Both the position numbers and the translations under genes were made by a program. This document shows, piece after piece, positions 39,009-48,588 of a stretch of 64,000 nucleotides of DNA; position 1 is the first letter of the stretch; each line of letters begins with the position of its first letter. Origin of the DNA: Acinetobacter sp. ANC 4470 (GTDB taxonomy: Bacteria > Pseudomonadota > Gammaproteobacteria > Pseudomonadales > Moraxellaceae); NCBI RefSeq assembly GCF_002135335.1, contig NZ_NEGC01000002.1:124001-188000 (forward strand), given 5' to 3'. The notes under the pieces are model-generated. The model was not told the origin of the DNA. It saw nothing but the letters and a program-made list of their open reading frames with translations, and did no database searches.

Positions 39009-39110
39009 GTGCGCTGATAACGTTACCAGTGCCATACCGGCTTAACTTTCTCTTTCAATTCAGCTTCATGCTAAACTGAGCGCTATTTTTCAGTATTTGA
39101 TTTCGCACTT

Positions 39111-40046
39111 ATGAGTCAAAAGCCCGATTATCAACCTGGTACATTTCAATGGTCATTTCTGTTGCCACAATATTGGGGCATCTGGATGGGTATTATTTCC
39201 CTCATGATTTTGGCAATTTTACCGTGGGCGATTCAGCATCGTTTAGCCTCTTTTTTAGGCAACTTTGCATTCAATAAACTTAAATCACGTCGTCATACTA
39301 CGCTTCGAAATTTAGAAGTTTGTTTTCCTGAATGGACAGCTGAACAACTTCAGGACAATGCTAAAAAAGTCTTTGTTGATCAAATGTTAGGAATTTTTGA
39401 AACCTTAAATGCATGGTACTGCCCAAAGTGGTTTAAAGATCGGGTCAGTATTGAAGGTTTAGAACATCTGCATCATGCACAAGCTGATGGCAAAGGCGTA
39501 TTACTACTGGGTACACATTCCACATTATTAGATGCAGGCGGCTATCTGTGCTCACAATACTTTGAGCTTGGTGTGGTGTATCGTCCGCAGAACAACCCTC
39601 TGCTTGACATGCTCATTTACCGCTGCCGCGCCACTATTTATGATACTCAAATTGATCATGATGATATGCGGCACTTAATCCGAAAGCTTAAAAATGGTCA
39701 TGCCATTTGGTATAGTCCAGACCAAGATTATGGTTTAAAACAAGGCATCATGGCACCCTTTTTTGGTGTACCTGCTGCTACAGTTACTGCACATCGTCGT
39801 TTACTTAAAATATCAAATGCAGTCGCAGTACCTTTGTATTTCTATCGCGATGGTGACATTAAAGACCCTCGTTACCATGTACTGCTTGAACCTATGGTCG
39901 ATAGCATACCCAGTGACAATGAACTTGAAGATGCCACGCTTGTGAATAAAATTATTGAAAATCAGCTGCGCATCGCACCCACTCAATATATGTGGTTCCA
40001 CCGTCGTTTTAAAACTCGCCCTGAAGGTTACGACAAAATTTACTAA
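39111..40046 (+). CDS. Lipid A late acyltransferase family protein (LpxL/LpxM type)
   Basis: 311 residues. An N-terminal membrane segment (about 24-45) anchors a cytosolic acyltransferase domain with the HX4D motif HSTLLD near residue 136, then YRPQNNPLLDMLIYRCR and the late-acyltransferase motif WYSPDQDYG. Adds a secondary acyl chain (lauroyl or similar) to lipid A. Which paralogue (LpxL or LpxM) I cannot settle by eye. The next gene, a GT4 enzyme, starts 38 nt later, consistent with a lipooligosaccharide pair. Confidence 0.9.
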   Translation: MSQKPDYQPGTFQWSFLLPQYWGIWMGIISLMILAILPWAIQHRLASFLGNFAFNKLKSRRHTTLRNLEVCFPEWTAEQLQDNAKKVFVDQMLGIFETLNAWYCPKWFKDRVSIEGLEHLHHAQADGKGVLLLGTHSTLLDAGGYLCSQYFELGVVYRPQNNPLLDMLIYRCRATIYDTQIDHDDMRHLIRKLKNGHAIWYSPDQDYGLKQGIMAPFFGVPAATVTAHRRLLKISNAVAVPLYFYRDGDIKDPRYHVLLEPMVDSIPSDNELEDATLVNKIIENQLRIAPTQYMWFHRRFKTRPEGYDKIY

Positions 40047-40084
40047 TTAAAAAACCACCTTTAAAAAAGTTGAAGAGAATACCA

Positions 40085-41191
40085 ATGAAAATTATGCAAC
40101 TTCTTCCTGAATTAAACAGTGGTGGCGTTGAACGTGGCACATTAGAAATTGCACGTGCACTGATTGCAGAAGGTCATGAGTCTATCGTCGTTTCAAATGG
40201 TGGACGACTGGTCGCTCAACTTGAAGCTGAAGGATCACAACACCTCACCTTAGCTATTCATAAAAAATCCTTATCTAGCCTTTGGCAAATACGACCATTA
40301 CGCAAACTCATTCAGCAACATCAACCCGATATTGTTCATGTTCGTTCACGTGTCCCTGCTTGGTTAACGCATTTTGCCCTCAAAGGCATTCCTGTACAGC
40401 AACGTCCACATCTGATCTCGACTGTGCATGGTTTTTATTCGACCAATCGTTATAGTGCCATTATGACGCAAGCAGAAAAAGTCATTGCCGTGTCTGATAG
40501 CGTGGTGAAATATATTACCGAGCATTATAAAAACTGCCCACCTGAAAATATTGTCCGAATTTATCGTGGAATTTCACCGCAAGAATTTCCTCACGGTTAC
40601 CAACCTTCTGCACTCTGGATCAATCAAAGCTTTAAAGATTTTCCGCAACTGGAAAATAAGTTTTTAGTTTGTCTGCCTGGACGTATCACGCGTTTAAAAG
40701 GACATGAAACTTTAATTGAACTCATGCAACAATTGCAAAATCAGTATCCAAATTTACATGCGGTCGTGGTCGGCGGCGCAGATGCTAAAAAACAAGCCTA
40801 TTTAGAAGAACTGGAAAGCAATATTCAATCTAAAAACTTAAGAGATAAAATTACTTTTGTTGGTCATCGTTCAGATATTCGTGAATGGCTGGCGTTTAGC
40901 GATGTGGTGCTGTCTTTATCCAATCAAGCAGAAACTTTTGGACGTACCGCTTTAGAAGCTTTATCGGTGGGAACACCCGTGATTGGTTGGAATCGTGGTG
41001 GTGTGGCGGAAATTTTATCTCATCTTTACCCACAAGGTTTAATCGATGTGGGTGATCAAGCTGCATTATTACATGCCGTTCAGCAGCATATAGATGAACC
41101 TCAAAGTGTTGAACCCGTCACAATGTTTAGTTTAAAAGAAATGTGTGATCGAACAATTGATTTATATAAACATGTTTTAAATCTAGATTAA
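40085..41191 (+). CDS. GT4-family glycosyltransferase, probable lipooligosaccharide core enzyme
   Basis: 368 residues, GT-B fold. The N-terminal domain begins MKIMQLLPELNSGGVERGTL, with the glycine-rich acceptor loop. The C-terminal nucleotide-sugar site has PGRITRLKGHETLIELM and the E-x7-E motif in AETFGRTALEALSVGTPVIG. It is next to a lipid A acyltransferase gene, so outer-core lipooligosaccharide assembly is a reasonable inference. The ATG at 40085 (AAGAG upstream) is chosen over an in-frame TTG 15 nt before. Confidence 0.9.
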   Translation: MKIMQLLPELNSGGVERGTLEIARALIAEGHESIVVSNGGRLVAQLEAEGSQHLTLAIHKKSLSSLWQIRPLRKLIQQHQPDIVHVRSRVPAWLTHFALKGIPVQQRPHLISTVHGFYSTNRYSAIMTQAEKVIAVSDSVVKYITEHYKNCPPENIVRIYRGISPQEFPHGYQPSALWINQSFKDFPQLENKFLVCLPGRITRLKGHETLIELMQQLQNQYPNLHAVVVGGADAKKQAYLEELESNIQSKNLRDKITFVGHRSDIREWLAFSDVVLSLSNQAETFGRTALEALSVGTPVIGWNRGGVAEILSHLYPQGLIDVGDQAALLHAVQQHIDEPQSVEPVTMFSLKEMCDRTIDLYKHVLNLD

Positions 41192-41380
41192 GTTTATTCA
41201 AACTCGTCTACTTTTATCTTTCTGTCATCTATAGAAGTAGACGGGTTGCGAAACACTCAATATTTTATCAATGCTGCGCTGCCACAACTTGCACTAACTT
41301 TTAAAATGAGAGCTAATCATTAGACGCCTTTGACAAGTCATTTTTTAATCAAAATTAAAAAACCAACTTTAGGCAGTATT
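41192..41380. other. Intergenic stretch after the GT4 gene
   Basis: No gene. Contains GTAGACGGG/TCGTCTAC-type words around 41203-41245 (AACTCGTCTACTTTTATC and AGAAGTAGACGGGTT), an inverted pair that could end the GT4 transcript. Confidence 0.4.
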
Positions 41381-41580
41381 GGATTCATGAGTGTGGCATG
41401 GATGCCACACGTTTCCCATCCTTGCGCTGCGTTTTAAAGCAGTGCCTTAAAACTGGCTCAGGATGTCGTGTATGGGAAATAAAAGGTTTTTCTTGCGGAC
41501 TCAAAATATATTTTAAGCTCCTCATTTTGACCTTTCAAAAGTAGAGGTAATGCCTACGCAAAGGCATAAAAATTGAATCC
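41381..41580. repeat. 200-bp palindromic intergenic element (copy 2)
   Basis: Bounded by inverted GGATTCA (41381-41387) and TGAATCC (41574-41580), with GGCAGT just outside on both sides (41373-41378 and 41590-41595). Inside: a perfect dyad GTGTGGCAT-gg-ATGCCACAC (41391-41410), inverted TTTCCCAT / ATGGGAAA (41412-41419, 41472-41479), the block 41488-41530 shared with the element near 49.6 kb, and CTACGCAAA shared with copy 1. Confidence 0.75.
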
Positions 41581-42204
41581 ATCAAATGAGGCAGTGCTGA
41601 TTTTAAAAAATCGAATATTGAACCTTTTTTGATTTATGTGAGTTAGCTATTCGCTTCATCATTTTTTTAAATTGCCTTATTCATCAAATTATTTTTAGAT
41701 CGTTTCCAAATCATCAACCCTCACCTTTTCCAAATTCTAAACTGTACTATTCACAAAATAACAACATAATTTCAACCGACAGTGATGGAAAAAAATAACC
41801 ATAAAGAATAGCAATAATCCTGTATAGCTCTGCAAAGTAGCACGGGCTAAATCAGTAAAATGAACCATATAAATTTTAAATGATTGAAATTTTGATCAGC
41901 ACATCGTTGGTTTTTATTTTTAGCCTCTGCCATAAAAGCATAACCCGAGTCCTGCATCCTGCAAAACTCGGGTCAATAAGGTTGTGCTTTCAAATTTTGT
42001 TTTTATTATCTTGTGGCTATCCATTGCTACATCATATCCATGATGACTATCCACCAGCATCGTCTTCCATAATGGGATGTTCCGTTCCCAACTCCTTGGC
42101 TGATGTGTGCATCTTAAGTAAAATTTTGAAAAGGGGCTATTCGCCATAGACCTAAATCAATGTAAGCCATTTCGTACACTTTTCCCATAATCTTCGATTG
42201 TCAT
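41581..42204. other. Unassigned AT-rich region with doubtful ORFs
   Basis: No convincing gene. A plus-strand frame (41880-42149, 89 codons) and an antisense frame (41920-42147) overlap. The plus frame starts with a hydrophobic stretch (MIEILISTSLVFIFSLC) but has no ribosome binding site, and I recognise neither product. A perfect 8-bp dyad ACCCGAGT / ACTCGGGT lies at 41943-41973. It may be gene debris. Confidence 0.4.
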
Positions 42205-43332
42205 TTAAGGCATTTTAGTTCCATTTTTATAATCCTGTGCAATTTTATCTGTGACTATTTTTTCTTCTTTTTCTGCTTTTTCAATCCCTTCTTGAATCGC
42301 TTCTTGCGCCTCTTTTTCATCTGCGTCCGTTTGTTCTGGCTCTTCTTGTACTTGCTCAAATGCCCTTCCAGTCTGCAAGACTACATACATAGGAAAATGA
42401 TCTGAACCAATATACGGCAAGCGCTGCATCTTGATTAAAGCGAAATCAGTACTATGAAATACATGGTCTAATGACCAACGCAATAAAGGATAATTGGCAT
42501 GGAAAGTATTGACATAATGCCGCCCCACACGCGGATCGAGTAAGCCACTAATGCGCTGAAAAAGTCGTGTTGTACGTGACCATGCCACGTCATTCAAATC
42601 CCCCATTACAATACAGCTTTGATCCAAATCTTTAATTTGATCACCGACAATGAGCAATTCTGCATCACGTAGTGTTGAATATTTAGCTTCAGTTGGACTA
42701 GGGGGTTTCGGATGCAAACAATAGAGTTGTACTGGTTGCCCTGAACGCAAAATCACCGTGGCATGAATAGACGGTATTTCATTACTTAAGATAAACTTCA
42801 CTTCAGTGTCTTTTAATTCAAGACGACTATACAAATGCATACCATACAAATTATCCAATGGCACAGGCACACGATATGGATAATCTTGTTCAATCACTGA
42901 CAATGCATTTTGCCAAATTTGATCCGATTCTAAAGTAAGAACTAAATCTGGTTGATGTTGTTGAATCTGCTCAATCAACAAATGGTATTGATGATTTGAG
43001 GTTAATACATTAGAAATAATCAAAGAAATTTGCTGCTTTGGATTCAGCTGATGCTGAGAAACCTGTTTAACCTGCTTTTTCCACATAAAAGTATAAGGCA
43101 GCACCATTTTCAGTTGATAAGCAAGCGCCGCAATCAAAGTGATCACGATCAGTTTACGCCATATATCCCACGGCTGATCCCAAACCAGCAACAGGACAAA
43201 AGCAATCAATCCCAAAACCAAAATTTGCAAGCGTGGAAAATCTGCACCACGAAACCACCATTCATCTCGTGGAATGAGCGACCAAAAACTCAACCAAATC
43301 ACCACAACTGCTAATATTTCTACCCAGACCAT
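42205..43332 (-). CDS. Membrane-anchored endonuclease/exonuclease/phosphatase (EEP) family protein
   Basis: 375 residues. Three N-terminal membrane helices (about 3-20, 35-52, 60-80) precede an EEP domain with HPKPPSPTEA, catalytic MGDLNDVAWS, the Asp-His of IGSDHFPMYV, and RWSLDHVFHS. The C-terminus is a highly charged Glu/Lys/Gln coiled tail. The substrate could be a nucleic acid or phospholipid headgroup; family alone does not tell. Convergent with the GT4 gene across the repeat-rich gap and divergent from asd. Confidence 0.87.
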   Translation of the reverse strand: MVWVEILAVVVIWLSFWSLIPRDEWWFRGADFPRLQILVLGLIAFVLLLVWDQPWDIWRKLIVITLIAALAYQLKMVLPYTFMWKKQVKQVSQHQLNPKQQISLIISNVLTSNHQYHLLIEQIQQHQPDLVLTLESDQIWQNALSVIEQDYPYRVPVPLDNLYGMHLYSRLELKDTEVKFILSNEIPSIHATVILRSGQPVQLYCLHPKPPSPTEAKYSTLRDAELLIVGDQIKDLDQSCIVMGDLNDVAWSRTTRLFQRISGLLDPRVGRHYVNTFHANYPLLRWSLDHVFHSTDFALIKMQRLPYIGSDHFPMYVVLQTGRAFEQVQEEPEQTDADEKEAQEAIQEGIEKAEKEEKIVTDKIAQDYKNGTKMP

Positions 43333-43448
43333 GATGCGCTTCTCTTATATTCTTAATTTTTTCATGATTCATAAATTTATATCAGTTTTGCATGTAACAT
43401 AAACAAGATATATTAAACAACAATATTGCTGTTTTCATTGTGTAGCGC

Positions 43449-43476
43449 TTGCAGTTGTACGCTCTTTTGATACACT
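43449..43476 (+). promoter_or_regulatory. Possible asd promoter
   Basis: TTGCAG (43449-43454), 16-bp spacer, TACACT (43471-43476), about 42 nt before the asd start. Confidence 0.45.
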
Positions 43477-43517
43477 CGAATCCCCTTTTATTTTTTAACG
43501 CACCGAGGCGAAGTGAC

Positions 43518-44639
43518 ATGAAAGTAGGTCTGGTCGGTTGGCGCGGGATGGTTGGTTCTGTCCTGATGCAACGTATGGTTGAAGAGAATGATTTTGCTCA
43601 CTTTGAGCCATTCTATTTCTCTACCAGTAATGCTGGTGGCGAAGCCCCTGCATTTGGTGGGAAGACTGCCCCAGCACTTATGGATGCAACAGACATTGAT
43701 AGTCTGAAGCAAATGGATGTCATTATTACCTGCCAAGGTGGTGATTATACCTCTGAGGTTTTCCCGAAATTAAAAGCGGAAAACTGGAATGGTTACTGGA
43801 TTGATGCTGCGTCTACACTGCGTATGGACGATGAAGCAATCATTGTGCTTGACCCAGTGAACATGCATGTCATTAAAGATGGTTTAGTCAAAGGCACTAA
43901 AACATTTGTCGGTGGCAACTGTACTGTTTCATTGATGTTGATGAGCATGGGTGCGCTTTACCAAAACAATTTGGTCGAGTGGATGACTGCCATGACCTAT
44001 CAAGCAGCATCGGGTGCTGGTGCACAAAACATGCGTGAACTGATTTCAGGTATGGGCTATTTATATAACAACACCAAAGATTTGTTAGATGATCCACGTT
44101 CACCAATCTTAGATATCGATTCTAAAATTGAAGACTTGCAACGTGGTGAAGGCTTCCCATCTGCAAACTTTGGCGTACCTTTAGCAGGCTCTCTCATTCC
44201 TTATATCGACAAACAGTTAGACAATGGTCAGTCGAAAGAAGAATGGAAAGCACAAGTTGAAACCAACAAAATTTTAGGTAATCAACAAATCATCGTACCA
44301 ATTGATGGTCACTGTGTTCGTATTGGTGCCATGCGTTGTCACTCGCAAGCTTTAACATTGAAGTTAAAGAAAGATGTGCCGTTGGATGAAATCGAAGATA
44401 TGATTCGTCAATCCAACCCATGGGCAAAAGTGGTTCCCAATACCCGTGAAGCATCGATGACTGACCTTACACCAGTCGCGGTAACTGGCACTTTAACGGT
44501 TCCAGTCGGTCGTTTACGTAAACTCAACATGGGTAAAGAATACCTTGGTGCGTTCACTGTTGGCGATCAATTGCTTTGGGGTGCTGCGGAACCTTTACGT
44601 CGTATGCTGCGCATCTTAATTGAGTATAAAAGTACTTAA
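43518..44639 (+). CDS. asd: Aspartate-semialdehyde dehydrogenase
   Basis: Converts aspartyl phosphate to the semialdehyde, the branch point for Lys/diaminopimelate, Met and Thr. 373 residues. NADP motif [17 protein letters not shown] at the start, catalytic Cys135 in [10 protein letters not shown], and the active-site [12 protein letters not shown]-terminal ending [16 protein letters not shown] is typical of the gammaproteobacterial form. The ATG at 43518 (GAGG upstream) is chosen over upstream in-frame codons. Followed by fimV, as in Pseudomonas. Confidence 0.97.
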   Translation: MKVGLVGWRGMVGSVLMQRMVEENDFAHFEPFYFSTSNAGGEAPAFGGKTAPALMDATDIDSLKQMDVIITCQGGDYTSEVFPKLKAENWNGYWIDAASTLRMDDEAIIVLDPVNMHVIKDGLVKGTKTFVGGNCTVSLMLMSMGALYQNNLVEWMTAMTYQAASGAGAQNMRELISGMGYLYNNTKDLLDDPRSPILDIDSKIEDLQRGEGFPSANFGVPLAGSLIPYIDKQLDNGQSKEEWKAQVETNKILGNQQIIVPIDGHCVRIGAMRCHSQALTLKLKKDVPLDEIEDMIRQSNPWAKVVPNTREASMTDLTPVAVTGTLTVPVGRLRKLNMGKEYLGAFTVGDQLLWGAAEPLRRMLRILIEYKST

Positions 44640-44660
44640 TTGCTAAAAATCAAAAAATTA

Positions 44661-44686
44661 AAAGCCGATCTATTGTGATCGGCTTT
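44661..44686 (+). terminator. Terminator after asd
   Basis: Perfect 10-bp stem AAAGCCGATC / GATCGGCTTT with a 6-nt loop and T-run. Confidence 0.9.
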
Positions 44687-44782
44687 TTTTATGTATCCTT
44701 TATGTTAATATTTTACAACTCGTCAACATCTCGTTAATCTACAACTTTCGCAATGCGATACAAAACCGAGCTAAAGATTAAG

Positions 44783-46186
44783 ATGACCGCATATAACAAA
44801 TTAAAGATCGCCATTTTAGCCATTATTGCTTCGCAGAATATTCATGCGATTACGATTGATCCTATTCAAATTCAATCTACGCCAGGTGAATTGCTCTATG
44901 CGGAAATGAATTTTCGCCAAGCTGATCCTAATGCACAAATACAAGCCAGCTTAGCGACAGCAGAAGAACTTCTTTCTTTGGGCGTAACGCATCAGCCTCC
45001 TGGACATCTTAATTTCTTTACCCGTCGTGATGGCTCGGGCAATGGCGTCATTACCATTACCTCTTCACGCCCACTTACCGAAGCTGAACTTAATATTATT
45101 ATTAAAATTAAAGAAGGCAATGCGACGCGATTACAACATATAAAAATGCCGCTACAACGTAGCACGGTCAATACTCAAGCACGACCTCAAACTAATGAAA
45201 AACTTTTAACGCCAATCAGCATTGTGAGTGAAAAAGAAATTGCTTTGCAATTACCTGAAAGCACGCAATATCAAATTAAAAAATTATCACCAACAGCACA
45301 ACAATCATTCGAAGCACCATTAATGGTACACAATGCAGCTCCGCCTAGCCTCAATGCGGCTCGTTCTGCACCGATGGCTATTTCATCAATGACGACGCTT
45401 GCAACGGAAGCCATTACAACAGTAGCTCAAAGTACGATAAAAAATGAGCTAAACGCACCTAATGCAACACTTTCCGCAGACCCATTAGCCAAAAAATATG
45501 CGGAATCCTCTACTCAAAAAGGCGCTGAGCCTAAAAAAGTAAATAACCCTGCGGAACAAGCTGCAACCAAAGTAAAACCTGAATCATCTCCCACTGCACA
45601 AAAACCTGCGCCACATCAAAATGCCACAGCTACGACAGCTCAAACTACAAAGCATGTGGTGCAATCTAATGAATCTCTATGGGCAATCGCTTCACGTATA
45701 GCCATTGAGCAAAATCGCCCGATTGACGAGGTGATGAAGCAAATCAAAGCGAATAATCAACATGCTTTTATTCAAGGGGATAGCAATCGTTTACGTCGTG
45801 GCTTTGCATTAAACCTAAATACAGCAAATCATCAAAAAGAAGAGCCAAAAGTCAGTGTCTCAAATGTAGTAAAAACATCTTCTAAACAATCAGGTAAAGC
45901 TAAATATCGCTTAAACCAAGCAGAAATGAGTTTAGTTGCAGAGAAAGAACAAGATTCAGCCAGTGGTTCTGCTAAGAAGAACACAGAAAAAAATCAAACT
46001 TCAAACGAGTTATCATTAAAAGTTATGACATCTCGTGAAAAAACCGTTAAATTACAGAGAAACGTAACACAGTTAGAATTGGCATTGCGTCACAAGGATC
46101 ACAGAATTCAATTATTGAATACTCGTCTTGCCCAATTGCAACAACAATTGAAAGCACAACAAGTAGAGAAAAAGCCAACACGCTAA
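44783..46186 (+). CDS. fimV: FimV periplasmic part (signal peptide, FimV N-domain, LysM, coiled coil)
   Basis: 467 residues. The signal peptide (about residues 1-22) is followed by the FimV N-terminal domain ITIDPIQIQSTPGELLYAEMNF. A Pro/Ala/Thr-rich linker leads to a LysM peptidoglycan-binding domain at about residues 290-345 (VVQSNESLWAIASRIA...). A coiled coil ends it (VTQLELALRHKDHRIQLLN). It lacks the membrane helix and TPR domain of Pseudomonas FimV; these are on the next gene. FimV supports type IV pilus assembly and polar localisation. The start at 44783 is preferred to an in-frame ATG 30 nt upstream. Confidence 0.85.
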   Translation: MTAYNKLKIAILAIIASQNIHAITIDPIQIQSTPGELLYAEMNFRQADPNAQIQASLATAEELLSLGVTHQPPGHLNFFTRRDGSGNGVITITSSRPLTEAELNIIIKIKEGNATRLQHIKMPLQRSTVNTQARPQTNEKLLTPISIVSEKEIALQLPESTQYQIKKLSPTAQQSFEAPLMVHNAAPPSLNAARSAPMAISSMTTLATEAITTVAQSTIKNELNAPNATLSADPLAKKYAESSTQKGAEPKKVNNPAEQAATKVKPESSPTAQKPAPHQNATATTAQTTKHVVQSNESLWAIASRIAIEQNRPIDEVMKQIKANNQHAFIQGDSNRLRRGFALNLNTANHQKEEPKVSVSNVVKTSSKQSGKAKYRLNQAEMSLVAEKEQDSASGSAKKNTEKNQTSNELSLKVMTSREKTVKLQRNVTQLELALRHKDHRIQLLNTRLAQLQQQLKAQQVEKKPTR

Positions 46187-46252
46187 TGTGTTATACAATT
46201 TGATTTTTTGGATGAGTTTCATTAATAACTCAATCCTGTAAGGGGTAACAAC

Positions 46253-47560
46253 ATGCTGATTTATGTGATTCCGTTTATATTATTATTAGTGATCGCAGTT
46301 GTCCTAAAAAAGCGTGAAACCAATAAACAAGCGGAACAAACTTCAACAGCGAAAGCGAAAGCTAAAAAAGTCAGCGCAGCCAAAAAGACACCTCAGAAAA
46401 CTCAAATTGTGTCAGATCCTGTGGTTGAAAAGAAAAAAACCACTTCTTTATCTGATGATGTGCGTAATAAAATTGGCGCATTGATTAGCGAACGCAACTT
46501 TTTTTCTGCTGAAGCACAGATTAATCAAGCATTAAATAAAGACAACTCACAGCATGAGCTGTATTTATTATTGTTAGACATTCACATTTTACAAAAAGAT
46601 GAGTTTGCAATTAGCCAACTCCTTAATCATCTACGCTCATTAGAACTGGATGAATTTTTAGATCAAGCGCTTGCTAAAAAAGCAGCTCATGACAAAGAAG
46701 CAGCAGGCTCTAGAGACACGATTGATTTCAAAACTGAATCGTCAGTGCCAACACTCGTAGAACAAAAAAATACGGCTGATTTCGATGCGCTAATGAATAA
46801 TAATTCTGCTACGCCATCTGTAACAGCAAATGAGGCATCTTTCGACTTATTACAACAAGAAACACATTCAACTCCAAAAGATGTGGTTGAAGAAATAAAA
46901 CCTTTAGATTTTAATACCTTTTCTCTTGATCAGGCGCCTATTGCAGCAGCAAAAATCGAAGCGCCCACCTCAACAATTGAAGAAATTAAACCTTTAGACT
47001 TCAGTACCTTATCTTTAGACACCACGGCTAAAATTACGCCAAAACCAATACCTGTAGTAGATGAAATCCAACCTTTAGATTTCTCTTTTAGTCTAGATAC
47101 GCCAGCAGCAGAACAGTCTGCTCAACCCACTGAAGCTGCTATTCCGTTTGAGCCAGCAGTTGAAGAAAAACCTGAATTTGATTTTAATTTCTCTCATACA
47201 GAAGCCGTTGCAGCTGTTGAAGCAAAAATTGTCACTGAAAAAACTAAATCCAGTTTAGATTTAGAATTCAATTTAGGAGCTAGCATTTCAAACGAGCTAC
47301 TGGCTGTAGAAACAGCGCCAGCGGAAGCCTCAAGTGTAAGTTCATCTGCATCTCAAGTAGACCGAAATGATCCATTGGTGCAATCTTTCCCTGAACTGGT
47401 TGATGTGAATGAAATCAGCCTGAATTTAGAACTTGCAGAGCAATATATTCAATTAGGCGCTTTCCAAGCTGCAAGTGAATTATTAACAGAGCATGAAGCG
47501 AACTATACAACTGAACAAAACCAACAAGCCAATCAGTTACGCAATCAAATAGCATCTTAA
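46253..47560 (+). CDS. FimV cytoplasmic part (membrane helix and C-terminal TPR-like domain)
   Basis: 435 residues: an N-terminal membrane helix (residues 2-20), a basic stretch, a helical TPR-like region (VRNKIGALISERNFFSAEAQ...), a long acidic linker with three repeats of the type EIKPLDF-x-(T)-x-SLD, and a C-terminal FimV domain LNLELAEQYIQLGAFQAASE. It completes the FimV architecture of the preceding gene. A strong AAGGGG sequence 7-8 nt before the ATG shows that it is separately translated. Confidence 0.85.
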   Translation: MLIYVIPFILLLVIAVVLKKRETNKQAEQTSTAKAKAKKVSAAKKTPQKTQIVSDPVVEKKKTTSLSDDVRNKIGALISERNFFSAEAQINQALNKDNSQHELYLLLLDIHILQKDEFAISQLLNHLRSLELDEFLDQALAKKAAHDKEAAGSRDTIDFKTESSVPTLVEQKNTADFDALMNNNSATPSVTANEASFDLLQQETHSTPKDVVEEIKPLDFNTFSLDQAPIAAAKIEAPTSTIEEIKPLDFSTLSLDTTAKITPKPIPVVDEIQPLDFSFSLDTPAAEQSAQPTEAAIPFEPAVEEKPEFDFNFSHTEAVAAVEAKIVTEKTKSSLDLEFNLGASISNELLAVETAPAEASSVSSSASQVDRNDPLVQSFPELVDVNEISLNLELAEQYIQLGAFQAASELLTEHEANYTTEQNQQANQLRNQIAS

Positions 47561-47578
47561 GTTATTTCGATCTACTAT

Positions 47579-47605
47579 AAAGCAGTCATCATTGACTGCT
47601 TTTTT
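47579..47605 (+). terminator. Terminator hairpin immediately before the asparaginase start
   Basis: Stem AGCAGTCA / TGACTGCT (47581-47588 with 47593-47600), TCAT loop, then TTTTT to 47605. The ATG of the next gene is at 47609, leaving no room for a Shine-Dalgarno sequence. Confidence 0.9.
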
Positions 47606-47608
47606 ATT

Positions 47609-48571
47609 ATGAAAAAAATAGCCTTAATCTATATGGGTGGAACATTTGGCTGTATTGGTGAGCCACTGAGCCCAATGCCTGCTGAACATTTTATCCCTCA
47701 ACTACAACGCATTCTTCCGTTACATCTGGATATAGAATGTTTTGTTGCACCTGTCATCCAAGACAGTAGCGCCTGTACTGCAACGGACTGGCTTAAACTC
47801 ATTCAGATGATTCAAAGCTTACAACTTAAACATTATCAACACTTTGTCGTGATTCACGGCACAGACACTCTAAGCTATGCCAGCGCAACACTGGCACGCT
47901 TTATCGGTCAATCCGCCCATGTGGTACTGACTGGAAGCCAATATCCATTATTAAATGTTTCGGGTACACATACCCGCGAATTTACCGATGCCATGGATAA
48001 CCTTAATTTTGCTCTGGATGCGGTAGCCACCACGCCAACTGGCGTCTATTTAGCCTTCCATCATCAACTTATTCATGCGCAAACTGCACTCAAACAACAT
48101 ACAACTGAATTAGCTGCTTTCGCAGGTCTCAATGCTCAAGTGAATCTAGCAATGGCTCAGCCCAGCTATATCGTGCATGAACATGATATTGAAAAAGCAG
48201 CAGCATTTAACTGTCTGAGTTTAATGCTGCAACCGCTCACCATCGAACAGCACATCGCGAACTTAAAAAATGTACAACAACATGCCCCTCATGCACTAAT
48301 TTTACAAGGCTTTGGTACAGGAAATTTAGCCACAAATGCAGAATTCATCTCTGCACTTCAGACTATTCAAACGCAAGGTTGTGCCATTATTCTTACCACT
48401 CAAGTACCTTTTGGCACGATTGACCAACGCTATGCCATCAGTGAATGGACACAACATGCCAATATCATCATCAGTGATTGCTTAGGTCATGCAGATCTTT
48501 ATGCAAAAGCACTGAAAATGTATTTACAATATGACGCTGTAGACCAATGGCAAATACATTGGCATGAATAG
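47609..48571 (+). CDS. Type I (cytoplasmic-like) asparaginase
   Basis: 320 residues of the L-asparaginase family: the first catalytic Thr in MGGTFGCIG, the second in HGTDTLSYASAT, and a C-terminal domain with LQGFGTGNLA and ITTQVPFG-like segments. No signal peptide, so cytoplasmic. Possibly asparagine or glutamine hydrolysis. The start is certain from the family N-terminus KKIALIYMGGTFG, yet it has no Shine-Dalgarno sequence and sits right behind a terminator hairpin. truA follows at 17 nt. Confidence 0.88.
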   Translation: MKKIALIYMGGTFGCIGEPLSPMPAEHFIPQLQRILPLHLDIECFVAPVIQDSSACTATDWLKLIQMIQSLQLKHYQHFVVIHGTDTLSYASATLARFIGQSAHVVLTGSQYPLLNVSGTHTREFTDAMDNLNFALDAVATTPTGVYLAFHHQLIHAQTALKQHTTELAAFAGLNAQVNLAMAQPSYIVHEHDIEKAAAFNCLSLMLQPLTIEQHIANLKNVQQHAPHALILQGFGTGNLATNAEFISALQTIQTQGCAIILTTQVPFGTIDQRYAISEWTQHANIIISDCLGHADLYAKALKMYLQYDAVDQWQIHWHE

Positions 48572-48588
48572 CGTAATTTGAGGTAAAT

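Noticed and set aside
41880..42149. 89-codon ORF and its antisense partner in the 41-42 kb gap
   Set aside because: No ribosome binding site on either, mutual overlap, and no recognisable family. Kept only as an unassigned region.
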